Of a DNA stretch of 12,864 bases, positions 6,150-12,864 are shown one piece after another. The first letter of the stretch is position 1, and every line of letters starts with the position of its first letter. The translations under genes were made by a program, and so were the position numbers. The DNA is from an uncultured Fidelibacterota bacterium. GTDB lineage: Bacteria > Fidelibacterota > Marinisomatia > Marinisomatales > UBA1611. The stretch covers positions 1 through 12,864 of the forward strand of contig CALCSS010000224.1 in NCBI GenBank assembly GCA_937893835.1. Direction: 5' to 3'. Below the pieces are notes generated by a model. That model searched no databases. It was not told the DNA's origin and saw only the letters and a program-made list of their open reading frames with translations.

Positions 6150-9100
6150 CTATCGAATGATCCTCATTTGATAACCTGTTCTATTCCCTGATAACTTTTT
6201 GGCCTTACTTACAACAATGTTTTTGAATTGTTTTGTATCATTGAGGGTCTTTACCAGTTTTTCAACATACGTTGTTGCCTTGTTCTGGTTTTGATCAAAG
6301 AAACCACCTAGGCTAATTGACATCTCAGAATAATCAGAGCGTTCTTTATTTGAAATTTCTCCTGTCTGATGTTTCTCAAGAGTGATGTCAGTAACCTTGA
6401 AATCCATGGGAATAGCCTGGCTAAGGTATTTGAGCGTTGAGACCATCTCTGTGGACATCGTCCTATCATCCTTTATCAGCTTGCTGAATGTATCTGCTAC
6501 CATATTCTTTTCAATAACAACATCCTTCATATCTTGGCGCATCTTCAACAGACTTAATTCTGACTGTTTCACAGGCAGCATGGATTCTAATGGTTCAATT
6601 CTTGATCGCTGGACAAATGACCCAATTGAAAAAACAGTTATGAGGACCAGTATCGCATTTTGGAGAATTTGGTTAGGTCTAAAATACTTGAAATCCTTCT
6701 TGTGACTGCTAGGTAGAAGATTAAGTCGCTGGCCCGGATCCATGAGTAGACCAAGATTTGCCATATAATCTATTTGAATGGAATTTCCTTTGACCGACCG
6801 TTTTCTTTTTATGATCTTATCTGACCTGTCTTGAATGGATTCCAATGAACGATCCAGATCTTTTAGTTCAAGTTCATGTTCTGTTTGTTTTTCTCTAAAA
6901 TCCTTTAACTCTTGTTCAAGAACATCAATGCGATCCCCATAATTAAATGCCAATCCTGTAAGTTGCTTGACCTCTTGCTCCAACCCATCCAACTCATTTT
7001 TCTCCTTGGTGATCTGTAATTCCAATCGTGTGCAGGTCTCTTCCATTTTTTTTATTTTTTTATGACTGATCTTTTCTTTCTCAGATATGACATTTAGAAT
7101 GGATGTCTTTTGATTTTTAAACTTGGCTATCTCTTTCTCAGTTTCTATGATTGAATTGAACAATGTTTTTGATTGGGTCTTTAATTGGGCAAGGTCCATG
7201 TAACTATTCATCTTATGCTCTGCAATTTCCCATTTCCATGTGTCATCCTTTTCGTCTTGCTCATAGAAAGAACTCTCCAATGCATTTTTCATCTCTTCAT
7301 TGATCTTGGTGAGTTCTTGATCTAGCATGGCCACTTCCACACGCTTATTCTTCAACTCCTCTTGCATCTCATCAAGTTGCCCGTCAAGCGTATTCCTATC
7401 CTTTGCCTTTAATTCTAAGAGTGTATAAAGATTGGTTATTCGGTCGTTTAGCATGATCTTAGATGGTGGGTATAGTTCCTTGACATTGGATATGCCATTC
7501 AATGATTGTCGGTGATCGGAAGATATCTTGATCAAATGTTCTTTGTTATTCTCAATTAAGATCTTTATCCGTGAAAGGTCACTATCATAATACTCAAGGT
7601 CGTTCTCCAATAAACTGATAGAGCTTTCAAGGTCGGAGCGTTCATTGTTCATAGAATCGATCAAAATATTAAGATCTTTTATCATACGCTCTGATCTTTC
7701 TACACTTACAGTCATATCCTTTTCCATCTGCGATAAATAGCGTAGTTGTTCCTTTCTATTGGGCCTTGTTTTTTTCTTTTTTGAATCAGAGGGAACTTTG
7801 ATGTTTTTCTTTAATTCCTTGATGGCATCGTTGGATACCCCATAATCCTTTTCGACCTTTTCTAATTTGGTAATGACCTCATCCTTTTGTTGATCCAGTG
7901 ATAGGAGTTGCTCTTGTAGAATGGAGAACTCGCTACGGTTCGACTCTGTCTTCTTCGTCAAATTGATTTTTTTGTCTTTGAATTTTTCTTCTTTTCGGGA
8001 TACTGTGATCTGATTTTGATCATGCTTTTTAAATATCTTTTCAAGCCTGACCTCTAACAAAGACCCGGATCTTGATAGCCTCTTTTCTTCCTGCAGTAGT
8101 AATTGGATCTTTTCCTTTGTCTTCTCGATCTCATTGAAGTAAAAGATCATCTTATCCTCTGCGGCACTTATCTTTACGATCAAATCTTTCTTAACAAAAG
8201 CGTTATCCAGCAGTTGTAGACTCTTGTTTTTCTCATCATTTAGTGCAGATCTCTTATCTGAAATTCGACCTAGCCTTTCTTTTAATCTTCTATCAATGTC
8301 TGACTTTGCCCGCTTTTTCTTATTGGGGATATTTTGAATTTCATATTTTATATCAGAGCGGCTTGTTTTCACATGTTCACTGATCTCATTAAATATGTTT
8401 TGTTTATCTATTAAATATTCATTTTTTTCATCAACCTTATTGACGTATGACCGAATCATAGATTCCAGTTTTTGTACTTTCTCCTTAGCCTTTTGCATTT
8501 TTAAGACTATGGTCTTCTTTCTCCCACCATACGGTCTCAATTTCACCAGCACATTTCGATGACTTTTTCTATATCGTGTCATAAATGATTCATATCGACC
8601 TATGAAATTTTCGAGGTCCTTTTCTAACTTCTTTATCTCGTCCATGTCCATTGATATGCTTTCCTCAGCCATGGATCTTGCGATCTCATTTGCATCGCCA
8701 CTATTTTTGAAACGATTTAAACCATCCTTTAAAAACAAGATATATGAGTTCGACCTCTTTCTCTCTATGGTGTCATTGAGCGTAGCTATCTGATCATTGA
8801 TGTTTTTTCTTTCATTGTATAATTGTTCATCCCATTCTCTTTTTTGTTCCTCGAGAACATCAAGCCTATCCTGAAATCTTCTGCCTTGATTTAGATCTTT
8901 CTGCCATTCATTGATCTGTTTGTTCAGATCAGCTATCTTTGGCATGTTCTTCTTTTTATTTTCGGTAAGAGATGAATGTGCCTTCTCTCTTTCAGTTTTA
9001 GCACGATCCTTGTCTTTTTTAGCTTTTTTTAGAGAACTATCAATAGCTCGACCTTTCTTTTCTAGTTCTGTGATCTCTTTTTTAAAATAAGCCTCTATTG

Positions 9101-12100
9101 TTACCGACTTTGATCTTTTTGACTCTGATATTTTTTGATCTTCCTCTTTATCTAATTTCTTTATCTGACCATCAAATTCATTGATCATTTTTTGTCTATC
9201 AGATTGAAGTACTTCAACAAGTGGGGTCTTATCCTCATTTAATATTTCTATTTCCTTTTTCTTGGAAATGACCTGTTTTTCTAATTGTTCTATATATACA
9301 GACCCATTGGACATTTCTTCTATAATTGAGGCTTTGTTCTCCTCGTTCTCATCCAACTCTTTCTTTGTGGTCTCTTCTTCATCTCCAAGAGTGTTCATTC
9401 TTTCACTCAATGCCTTTTTATCCTGATCAAAGATCTTCTCTAGCTCTGCCATCTCCAGTTCAAGATGCTCAAAAGTATTTTCACATGATTCAAGAAGAGT
9501 ATTCAACCGTATCATCCTGCTTTTAATGCCTTTTATGTCCTCATCATGTGACTTTCTTTGTGGTCTTAATTCCTTTATGAGAATTGAATGATGTTGAAGG
9601 TCATGTATCATCTCGATAGTGTCTCTCACATACTTCAACATATCGATCTCTTCTTGACGATCATTGATCTTCCGATTGACCTCTTTCTCATGAACATCAA
9701 TTTCTTTATTTAGTGCGGTAAGAGATTTTTGTTTTTCTCTAATGGTTCTTTTGGCCTGTCTGGTCTGATTGATGATCTGCGTATTTTTTTCCAACAGATC
9801 ATCTTGAGATTCATTTATTTTTATTATCGAACCTGTAAGATTCTTTAAATGAATCAGGTTATCTGGGGCCTCAAGGACCAAGGCCAAAATATTTAATAAT
9901 TTTTCCCTTATCTCCAGTCCATCATCTCCGTCTATGATCATTGCAGTATCAATATTGATATCACCAGATACTATTGCTGCAAAGGAATCCTTTATCTCAT
10001 CTATCCGTTTTGTATTCTGTGTTAAAAGATAACCAGATCGCTGAAGGGTGTTGAGATCCTCTTTTGTAAGATTCTCAACCGATCGGAGATGATCAAGGAA
10101 AGAACGTTTGAACGTATTGGCGGTTGCCTGGATTGAATCTTTTAAATATTCAAACACAGAGACCTCATCCTTACCATTTTCAATATTTTGGTTTATTTGA
10201 TGGAGTGACTCCTCAAGTTTCAATATGGTTGTTCCGAGATCATCTATGTCCTGATCTAAACTATCTTTATCATCTCCTAGTTTTGCACGTGAACGTGCTG
10301 CACTTTTGACCCGTGATTGATATTTCCCTTTTGTTTTTTGCCTTTCTTTATCTTCTTTATTCTTGGAACGATCTGATTCATATTCCATTTCAGAAATGGT
10401 AATACCAATCTCCTCGTGCTCTTTATATTTTTGTATGAGAAGGTCGCTCTCTTCTTCCAATAATGCGGTAACAGAACTGAGGTCAGATTTCAGGCCTTCT
10501 TGGCCAGCAACATATTCATCTTTTATGTGTTTGAATTCCTTAGACGCGCTTAGCAATTTTTTATTAGCAGATTCAATTGATTTTAGTTTTGAATCTTTCT
10601 CCATCTCAATTCGTGTTAGACGATATTTTGCACTTTCTGGACTCTGGGCTGATTCGATGGCCTTCTCATGTTCATTTATTTTCCTTTTTATCAAGTCTAA
10701 TTCAGATTCTGCTCCCTCCTTCTTTTTGAAAAGACCATTCGTTCTTAATCGCTCAAAAAACGGTCCACTATCCTCTTTTGATTCTTGGAGATATGCTGTG
10801 TTGTATTCTGAAAGGTTATTAACATCCATTCTGAGATGGTCGCTGATGACCTCATCGAGATTCTTGATGTGGCTCCCTACTCCACAGATGAATATTTGGC
10901 TAATGACCTGCTCAGAAAAACCATCATGTAGTAAAATCTTTTCAAAGTAATAGATCGAATCTTTGATCTCATCAATGTAGCTAATAGAAAGATGTTCAAG
11001 AATTGTTTTTGCCTTCTTAAAGGGAATACCCTCTTGAATGGTAAGATCTGAGGTTTCCGGACCAAGACCATAAAAAGACAAAAAATGAAGTGCGTGGTCC
11101 CTTGCCTCTTCGGCGCTTGAATTGGCTAGTGTCATTTCTGCCAAGGCATCAGCAAAATAATTAAGCCCCTTATTAAATTCCCTGGATTCGAATAATTGTC
11201 CTGACTTTGAAAATACTATATGGGTTTTTTCCCTATCTATATATATAAGGAGTGAATATTCATCATTTTGGTCCAGATTATAGTATGTGTAAATATTATT
11301 GAGAATATGTGGTATTGAGGTGTTATAACGGGGTTGCAGTCCAGCGTCAAGGAGTTCAGAATAGTCTCTTCTTATCTGATCTCTTTTGTTTGATATGCAT
11401 ACCGTGGCATTTTTCCCTTGTCTTGGATAGGATATGAAATCATAGATACTGTGTTCGTCATTAAGATCATATGATCTGTTAAGAGTTTCAATAAGATCTT
11501 TTTCAAATAGTTTACTATTCTTCCCTTTGGAAGCGACATAGGTCATTTCACAATGGTAATTGTCAGAATGTATGGCAAGATAGACCTGGCTCTTTTTATT
11601 TTTTTGATTGAACTGGTTAGAAACATTTATGATGAGTTCGGTGAGGGTGTTGATCTTGTGGTCCTTGAACTGGAAAGGAAGAACATAATTATTGATCCGC
11701 TCGATCTCAAAACCATCACCTTTTAAATTGCATAGAAGGAAGGTGACACAATCTCCTGAATGAACAAATGTCATGGCCTTATTAACACCATTGAGTTTTA
11801 ATAACAGGTTCTTGTACTTAATAGATTTTGTCTTTTGAACTTTTGTACGAGATGGAATATGTGTGGATTGTTCTGGATCGGAGGATGTGAATCTTCTATC
11901 TATTGTGTATCTACGGGTTCCACTGTTTCTTTGTTCAGTGGTATTGCGTCTAGTAGTTCTTATTCTTTTTTCGTTTCCTTTGAAGGGTTCTTTGGAAGAC
12001 TTCCTACGTTGGACAATATCACGTCTTCCAGTGGATCTACGCTCATTTTTTCTTCTTCTTTCGTTGATCTTCCTTTTTTTAGGATCAGCGTTGGATTGAG

Positions 12101-12467
12101 TGATAATTTTTTCAGTTGCAGTTATTGGGGCTGATGAGATTTCAGTTTCTGTGTCAACCTTTGTTACTGCTAAACCAGTTATTTCTTTTTTGGTTATCTT
12201 GAATTGTTTCGCGGTAGGTAAAAATAGTTTTTGCTCAATTCCCTTTACAAGATCTGTTGAAGTGACATAGAGTATATCATTGGAGACGAGTTTTTTTAAA
12301 TGATAATAGATCTTTTCTTTTGGAAAAGAAATTGAATTAGCGATCTGACCTGCAGTTTTTGGATCATCATTGAAACATTCTATGATACGTTTTGTAAACG
12401 GCCTATTGTAAATCTTAATGACCTTTTTATCAGAAATATGAATGATTTCTTTTTGACCCTTGATCAT
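6150..12467 (-). CDS. pilMN: Giant HTH-PilM-coiled coil-PilN fusion protein
   Basis: A single uninterrupted frame encodes 2105 residues, roughly four times PilM plus PilN. Order: winged-helix HTH (about 20-85); basic linker with repeated Arg pairs (about 130-195); PilM-like actin-fold domain (about 215-558, closing with IDEIKDSIYYFEK and FICGVGSHI); coiled coil rich in Lys, Glu, Asp and Arg (about 585-1905); RLNLLP (1914-1919), the motif by which the PilN tail binds PilM; membrane helix (about 1934-1952); PilN periplasmic domain (about 1953-2105, ending SISLGGF...YVEKLVKTLN...FKNIVVSKA). PilO, PilP and PilQ follow in canonical order and no separate pilM or pilN is present, so this protein presumably does both jobs. 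Two actin phosphate loops are altered (VHSG at 235-238, IDRE at 410-413), so ATP use is doubtful. There is no Walker motif, so it is not an SMC ATPase. Weak AGGT lies before the ATG at 12467; the upstream small ORF may supply ribosomes. I know of no described protein with this architecture. Confidence 0.92.
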   Translation of the reverse strand: MIKGQKEIIHISDKKVIKIYNRPFTKRIIECFNDDPKTAGQIANSISFPKEKIYYHLKKLVSNDILYVTSTDLVKGIEQKLFLPTAKQFKITKKEITGLAVTKVDTETEISSAPITATEKIITQSNADPKKRKINERRRKNERRSTGRRDIVQRRKSSKEPFKGNEKRIRTTRRNTTEQRNSGTRRYTIDRRFTSSDPEQSTHIPSRTKVQKTKSIKYKNLLLKLNGVNKAMTFVHSGDCVTFLLCNLKGDGFEIERINNYVLPFQFKDHKINTLTELIINVSNQFNQKNKKSQVYLAIHSDNYHCEMTYVASKGKNSKLFEKDLIETLNRSYDLNDEHSIYDFISYPRQGKNATVCISNKRDQIRRDYSELLDAGLQPRYNTSIPHILNNIYTYYNLDQNDEYSLLIYIDREKTHIVFSKSGQLFESREFNKGLNYFADALAEMTLANSSAEEARDHALHFLSFYGLGPETSDLTIQEGIPFKKAKTILEHLSISYIDEIKDSIYYFEKILLHDGFSEQVISQIFICGVGSHIKNLDEVISDHLRMDVNNLSEYNTAYLQESKEDSGPFFERLRTNGLFKKKEGAESELDLIKRKINEHEKAIESAQSPESAKYRLTRIEMEKDSKLKSIESANKKLLSASKEFKHIKDEYVAGQEGLKSDLSSVTALLEEESDLLIQKYKEHEEIGITISEMEYESDRSKNKEDKERQKTKGKYQSRVKSAARSRAKLGDDKDSLDQDIDDLGTTILKLEESLHQINQNIENGKDEVSVFEYLKDSIQATANTFKRSFLDHLRSVENLTKEDLNTLQRSGYLLTQNTKRIDEIKDSFAAIVSGDINIDTAMIIDGDDGLEIREKLLNILALVLEAPDNLIHLKNLTGSIIKINESQDDLLEKNTQIINQTRQAKRTIREKQKSLTALNKEIDVHEKEVNRKINDRQEEIDMLKYVRDTIEMIHDLQHHSILIKELRPQRKSHDEDIKGIKSRMIRLNTLLESCENTFEHLELEMAELEKIFDQDKKALSERMNTLGDEEETTKKELDENEENKASIIEEMSNGSVYIEQLEKQVISKKKEIEILNEDKTPLVEVLQSDRQKMINEFDGQIKKLDKEEDQKISESKRSKSVTIEAYFKKEITELEKKGRAIDSSLKKAKKDKDRAKTEREKAHSSLTENKKKNMPKIADLNKQINEWQKDLNQGRRFQDRLDVLEEQKREWDEQLYNERKNINDQIATLNDTIERKRSNSYILFLKDGLNRFKNSGDANEIARSMAEESISMDMDEIKKLEKDLENFIGRYESFMTRYRKSHRNVLVKLRPYGGRKKTIVLKMQKAKEKVQKLESMIRSYVNKVDEKNEYLIDKQNIFNEISEHVKTSRSDIKYEIQNIPNKKKRAKSDIDRRLKERLGRISDKRSALNDEKNKSLQLLDNAFVKKDLIVKISAAEDKMIFYFNEIEKTKEKIQLLLQEEKRLSRSGSLLEVRLEKIFKKHDQNQITVSRKEEKFKDKKINLTKKTESNRSEFSILQEQLLSLDQQKDEVITKLEKVEKDYGVSNDAIKELKKNIKVPSDSKKKKTRPNRKEQLRYLSQMEKDMTVSVERSERMIKDLNILIDSMNNERSDLESSISLLENDLEYYDSDLSRIKILIENNKEHLIKISSDHRQSLNGISNVKELYPPSKIMLNDRITNLYTLLELKAKDRNTLDGQLDEMQEELKNKRVEVAMLDQELTKINEEMKNALESSFYEQDEKDDTWKWEIAEHKMNSYMDLAQLKTQSKTLFNSIIETEKEIAKFKNQKTSILNVISEKEKISHKKIKKMEETCTRLELQITKEKNELDGLEQEVKQLTGLAFNYGDRIDVLEQELKDFREKQTEHELELKDLDRSLESIQDRSDKIIKRKRSVKGNSIQIDYMANLGLLMDPGQRLNLLPSSHKKDFKYFRPNQILQNAILVLITVFSIGSFVQRSRIEPLESMLPVKQSELSLLKMRQDMKDVVIEKNMVADTFSKLIKDDRTMSTEMVSTLKYLSQAIPMDFKVTDITLEKHQTGEISNKERSDYSEMSISLGGFFDQNQNKATTYVEKLVKTLNDTKQFKNIVVSKAKKLSGNRTGYQMRIIR
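6153..6740 (-). other. PilN domain: NLLP motif, membrane helix, periplasmic domain
   Basis: Residues about 1910-2105 are the size of a whole PilN. NLLP is at 1916-1919, a hydrophobic helix (ILQNAILVLITVFSIGSFV) at 1934-1952, a short periplasmic coiled coil next, then a ferredoxin-like domain with EMSISLGGF and the helix ATTYVEKLVKTLN. In PilN the NLLP-containing tail is normally the extreme N-terminus; here it is internal, after 1,900 residues. Confidence 0.85.
6753..10715 (-). other. SMC-sized coiled-coil region of the fusion
   Basis: Residues about 585-1905 are almost wholly charged helical sequence with heptad-like spacing of Leu and Ile. Clear interruptions are a compact helical, less charged segment (about 768-895, including GDINIDTAMIIDGDDGLEI), the Gly/Asn/Ser segment near 1249-1261 with LRPYGG at 1310-1315, a Pro/Lys stretch from 1559, and LYPPS at 1665-1669. 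No Walker A, Walker B, ABC signature or CxxC hook was found. Confidence 0.8.
8508..8735 (-). other. Possible hinge at the midpoint of the coiled coil
   Basis: Residues about 1245-1320 contain GLNRFKNSGDANE (1249-1261), a charged helix, and KLRPYGGRKK (1309-1318). This breaks the heptad pattern at almost exactly the centre of the coil (residue about 1245). A hairpin folding here would make two arms of equal length, as in SMC-type proteins, but the segment is much shorter than an SMC hinge domain. Confidence 0.4.
10794..11825 (-). other. PilM-like actin-fold domain
   Basis: Residues about 215-558 have PilM length and order: a first strand pair (AMTFVHSGDCVTFLLC), a central alpha/beta part with DYSELLDAGLQP, a second actin core strand (LLIYIDREKTHIVFSKSGQLF), the helix GLNYFADALAEM, then SYIDEIKDSIYYFEKILL and the adenosine-type loop FICGVGSHIKNLDEVI. 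The last two are the clearest PilM-like traits. The Asp of phosphate loop 1 is replaced by His236 and the Gly of loop 2 by Glu413. Confidence 0.75.
11883..12080 (-). other. Basic linker with periodic arginine pairs
   Basis: Residues about 130-195 are strongly basic, with Arg pairs at about 138, 143, 148, 154, 173, 185 and 191, often five or six residues apart (NERRSTGRRDIVQRR). Low complexity and lack of hydrophobics indicate disorder. It joins the HTH to the PilM-like domain and could touch DNA, RNA or the acidic inner-membrane surface. Confidence 0.7.
12213..12410 (-). other. Winged-helix HTH domain at the N-terminus of the fusion
   Basis: Residues about 20-85 follow the ArsR/HTH_20-like pattern: a first helix (KRIIECF), PKTAGQIANSIS as helix 2, PKEKIYYHLKKLVSNDIL as the recognition helix and turn, then a wing with GIEQKLFLPTA. 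Hydrophobic spacing and the 'YYHLKKL' recognition helix are intact, so DNA binding is plausible. Such domains are usually in soluble regulators, not in a membrane-anchored pilus component. It could also act as a protein-interaction module. Confidence 0.75.
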
Positions 12468-12468
12468 A

Positions 12469-12570
12469 TTATATGACCTGTGGTGATTGGGATAGTGAAT
12501 AGACGCGTTGCTCTAGCATGAAGAACACGCATTGGTATTGCGACCTATATATAAATTGACTCCACATCAT
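12469..12570 (-). CDS. Possible 33-residue leader ORF before the fusion gene
   Basis: ATG at 12570 opens a 33-codon frame beginning MMWSQFIYRS and ending with TAA at 12471-12469, one base before the ATG of the giant fusion gene. GAGG at 12580-12577 lies six bases before this ATG, a better ribosome site than the weak AGGT before the fusion gene. This stretch is visibly richer in G and C than the AT-rich DNA further upstream. The layout would suit translational coupling or a leader peptide controlling a very large gene. The peptide has no recognisable domain, and a chance frame of this length is quite possible. Confidence 0.3.
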   Translation of the reverse strand: MMWSQFIYRSQYQCVFFMLEQRVYSLSQSPQVI

Positions 12571-12864
12571 TGATTACCTCGGATAAAAGTAATTTGTCAA
12601 ATTTATTCTATAAATATGATAGATTACAAGAGATGTTTATATTTACAACATTATATATTTTCCCGTTATTTTATATATTTAGTTAAGTTTACATTTGTAT
12701 AATGTGATCATAATTTTTTTATAATGTTGTTTGTAATTAATTATTAAATAATGAAGGGTAGTTTGTATAATTATTATTTTTGATTTTAATTCAATCTTTG
12801 ATCACCTATTTAAAAACTATTGTAAAAATAGATTTGTCGACGAGAAATTTATTTACAGTACTTA
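12571..12864. other. AT-rich upstream region, probable promoter region of the operon
   Basis: I see no credible gene here on either strand. It is much more AT-rich than the rest of the window. Minus-strand TTGACA at 12600-12595 resembles a -35 box, but no good -10 follows at normal spacing (GTAATC at 17 bases), and a start from it would fall inside the small ORF. TTATATATTT occurs twice, at 12651-12660 and 12671-12680, exactly 20 bases apart. TGATCA occurs at 12705-12710 and 12799-12804, and again at 12461-12466 over the fusion start. These could be regulator sites, perhaps for the operon's own HTH, but AT-rich DNA yields such repeats by chance. Confidence 0.4.

Noticed and set aside
6753..10715. 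SMC or Rad50-type ATPase identity for the coiled-coil region
   Set aside because: There is no Walker A or B, no ABC signature and no CxxC zinc hook. Only the coil length resembles those families.
10363..10950. A 195-codon plus-strand frame opposite the coiled coil and PilM-like region
   Set aside because: It is a Ser/Phe-rich antisense shadow of Lys/Glu/Arg codons, with no ribosome site or domain seen.
12572..12600. A sigma-70 promoter built on TTGACA at 12600-12595
   Set aside because: The -35 match is perfect, but the hexamer at 17 bases (GTAATC) is a poor -10. The resulting start would remove the small ORF's ribosome site. Kept only as a remark.

Overview
The window reads as one long minus-strand operon of a type IV pilus (or closely related envelope machine) alignment complex, from an AT-rich Gram-negative bacterium. 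Secreted products end their signal peptides with 'GQ' or 'SQ', use Asn/Asp/Ser-rich sequences, and include a tail-fibre-like protein of a kind common in the Bacteroidetes/FCB superphylum. I suspect an FCB-group organism, possibly Marinimicrobia-like, but nothing here fixes the taxon.

Layout in the direction of transcription (right to left). 12864-12571: very AT-rich upstream DNA, no gene seen. 12570-12469: a possible 33-codon leader ORF ending one base before the next start. 12467-6150: a giant 2105-residue protein with, in order, a winged-helix HTH, an Arg-rich linker, a PilM-like actin-fold domain, about 1,300 residues of coiled coil, and a complete PilN (NLLP motif, one membrane helix, periplasmic domain). 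6143-5589: PilO. 5592-5179: a PilP/GspC-like protein. 5178-3490: a PilQ-type secretin. 3476-2361: an exported PKD-like protein with a second domain. 2315-1 (cut by the window edge): a large secreted protein with six 43-residue repeats and phage-tail-fibre-like motifs. Gaps between genes run from a 4-base overlap to 45 bases, with no internal terminator seen, so all six genes are probably co-transcribed.

Together the genes give the standard M-N-O-P-Q order: cytoplasmic PilM binds the PilN tail, PilN/PilO span the inner membrane, PilP bridges the periplasm and PilQ forms the outer-membrane channel. The outstanding feature is that M and N are one polypeptide separated by an SMC-sized coiled coil and headed by a probable DNA-binding domain. 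The midpoint of the coil falls on a Gly/Asn/Ser-rich break, which suggests a hairpin that could bring the PilM domain back to the NLLP motif at the membrane. No Walker motifs, pilins, PilB/PilT motors or prepilin peptidase are in the window, so the system's output (pilus, secretion, DNA uptake, adhesion) is not decided by the sequence. The last two genes suggest that a surface protein is presented by, or co-regulated with, this machine.
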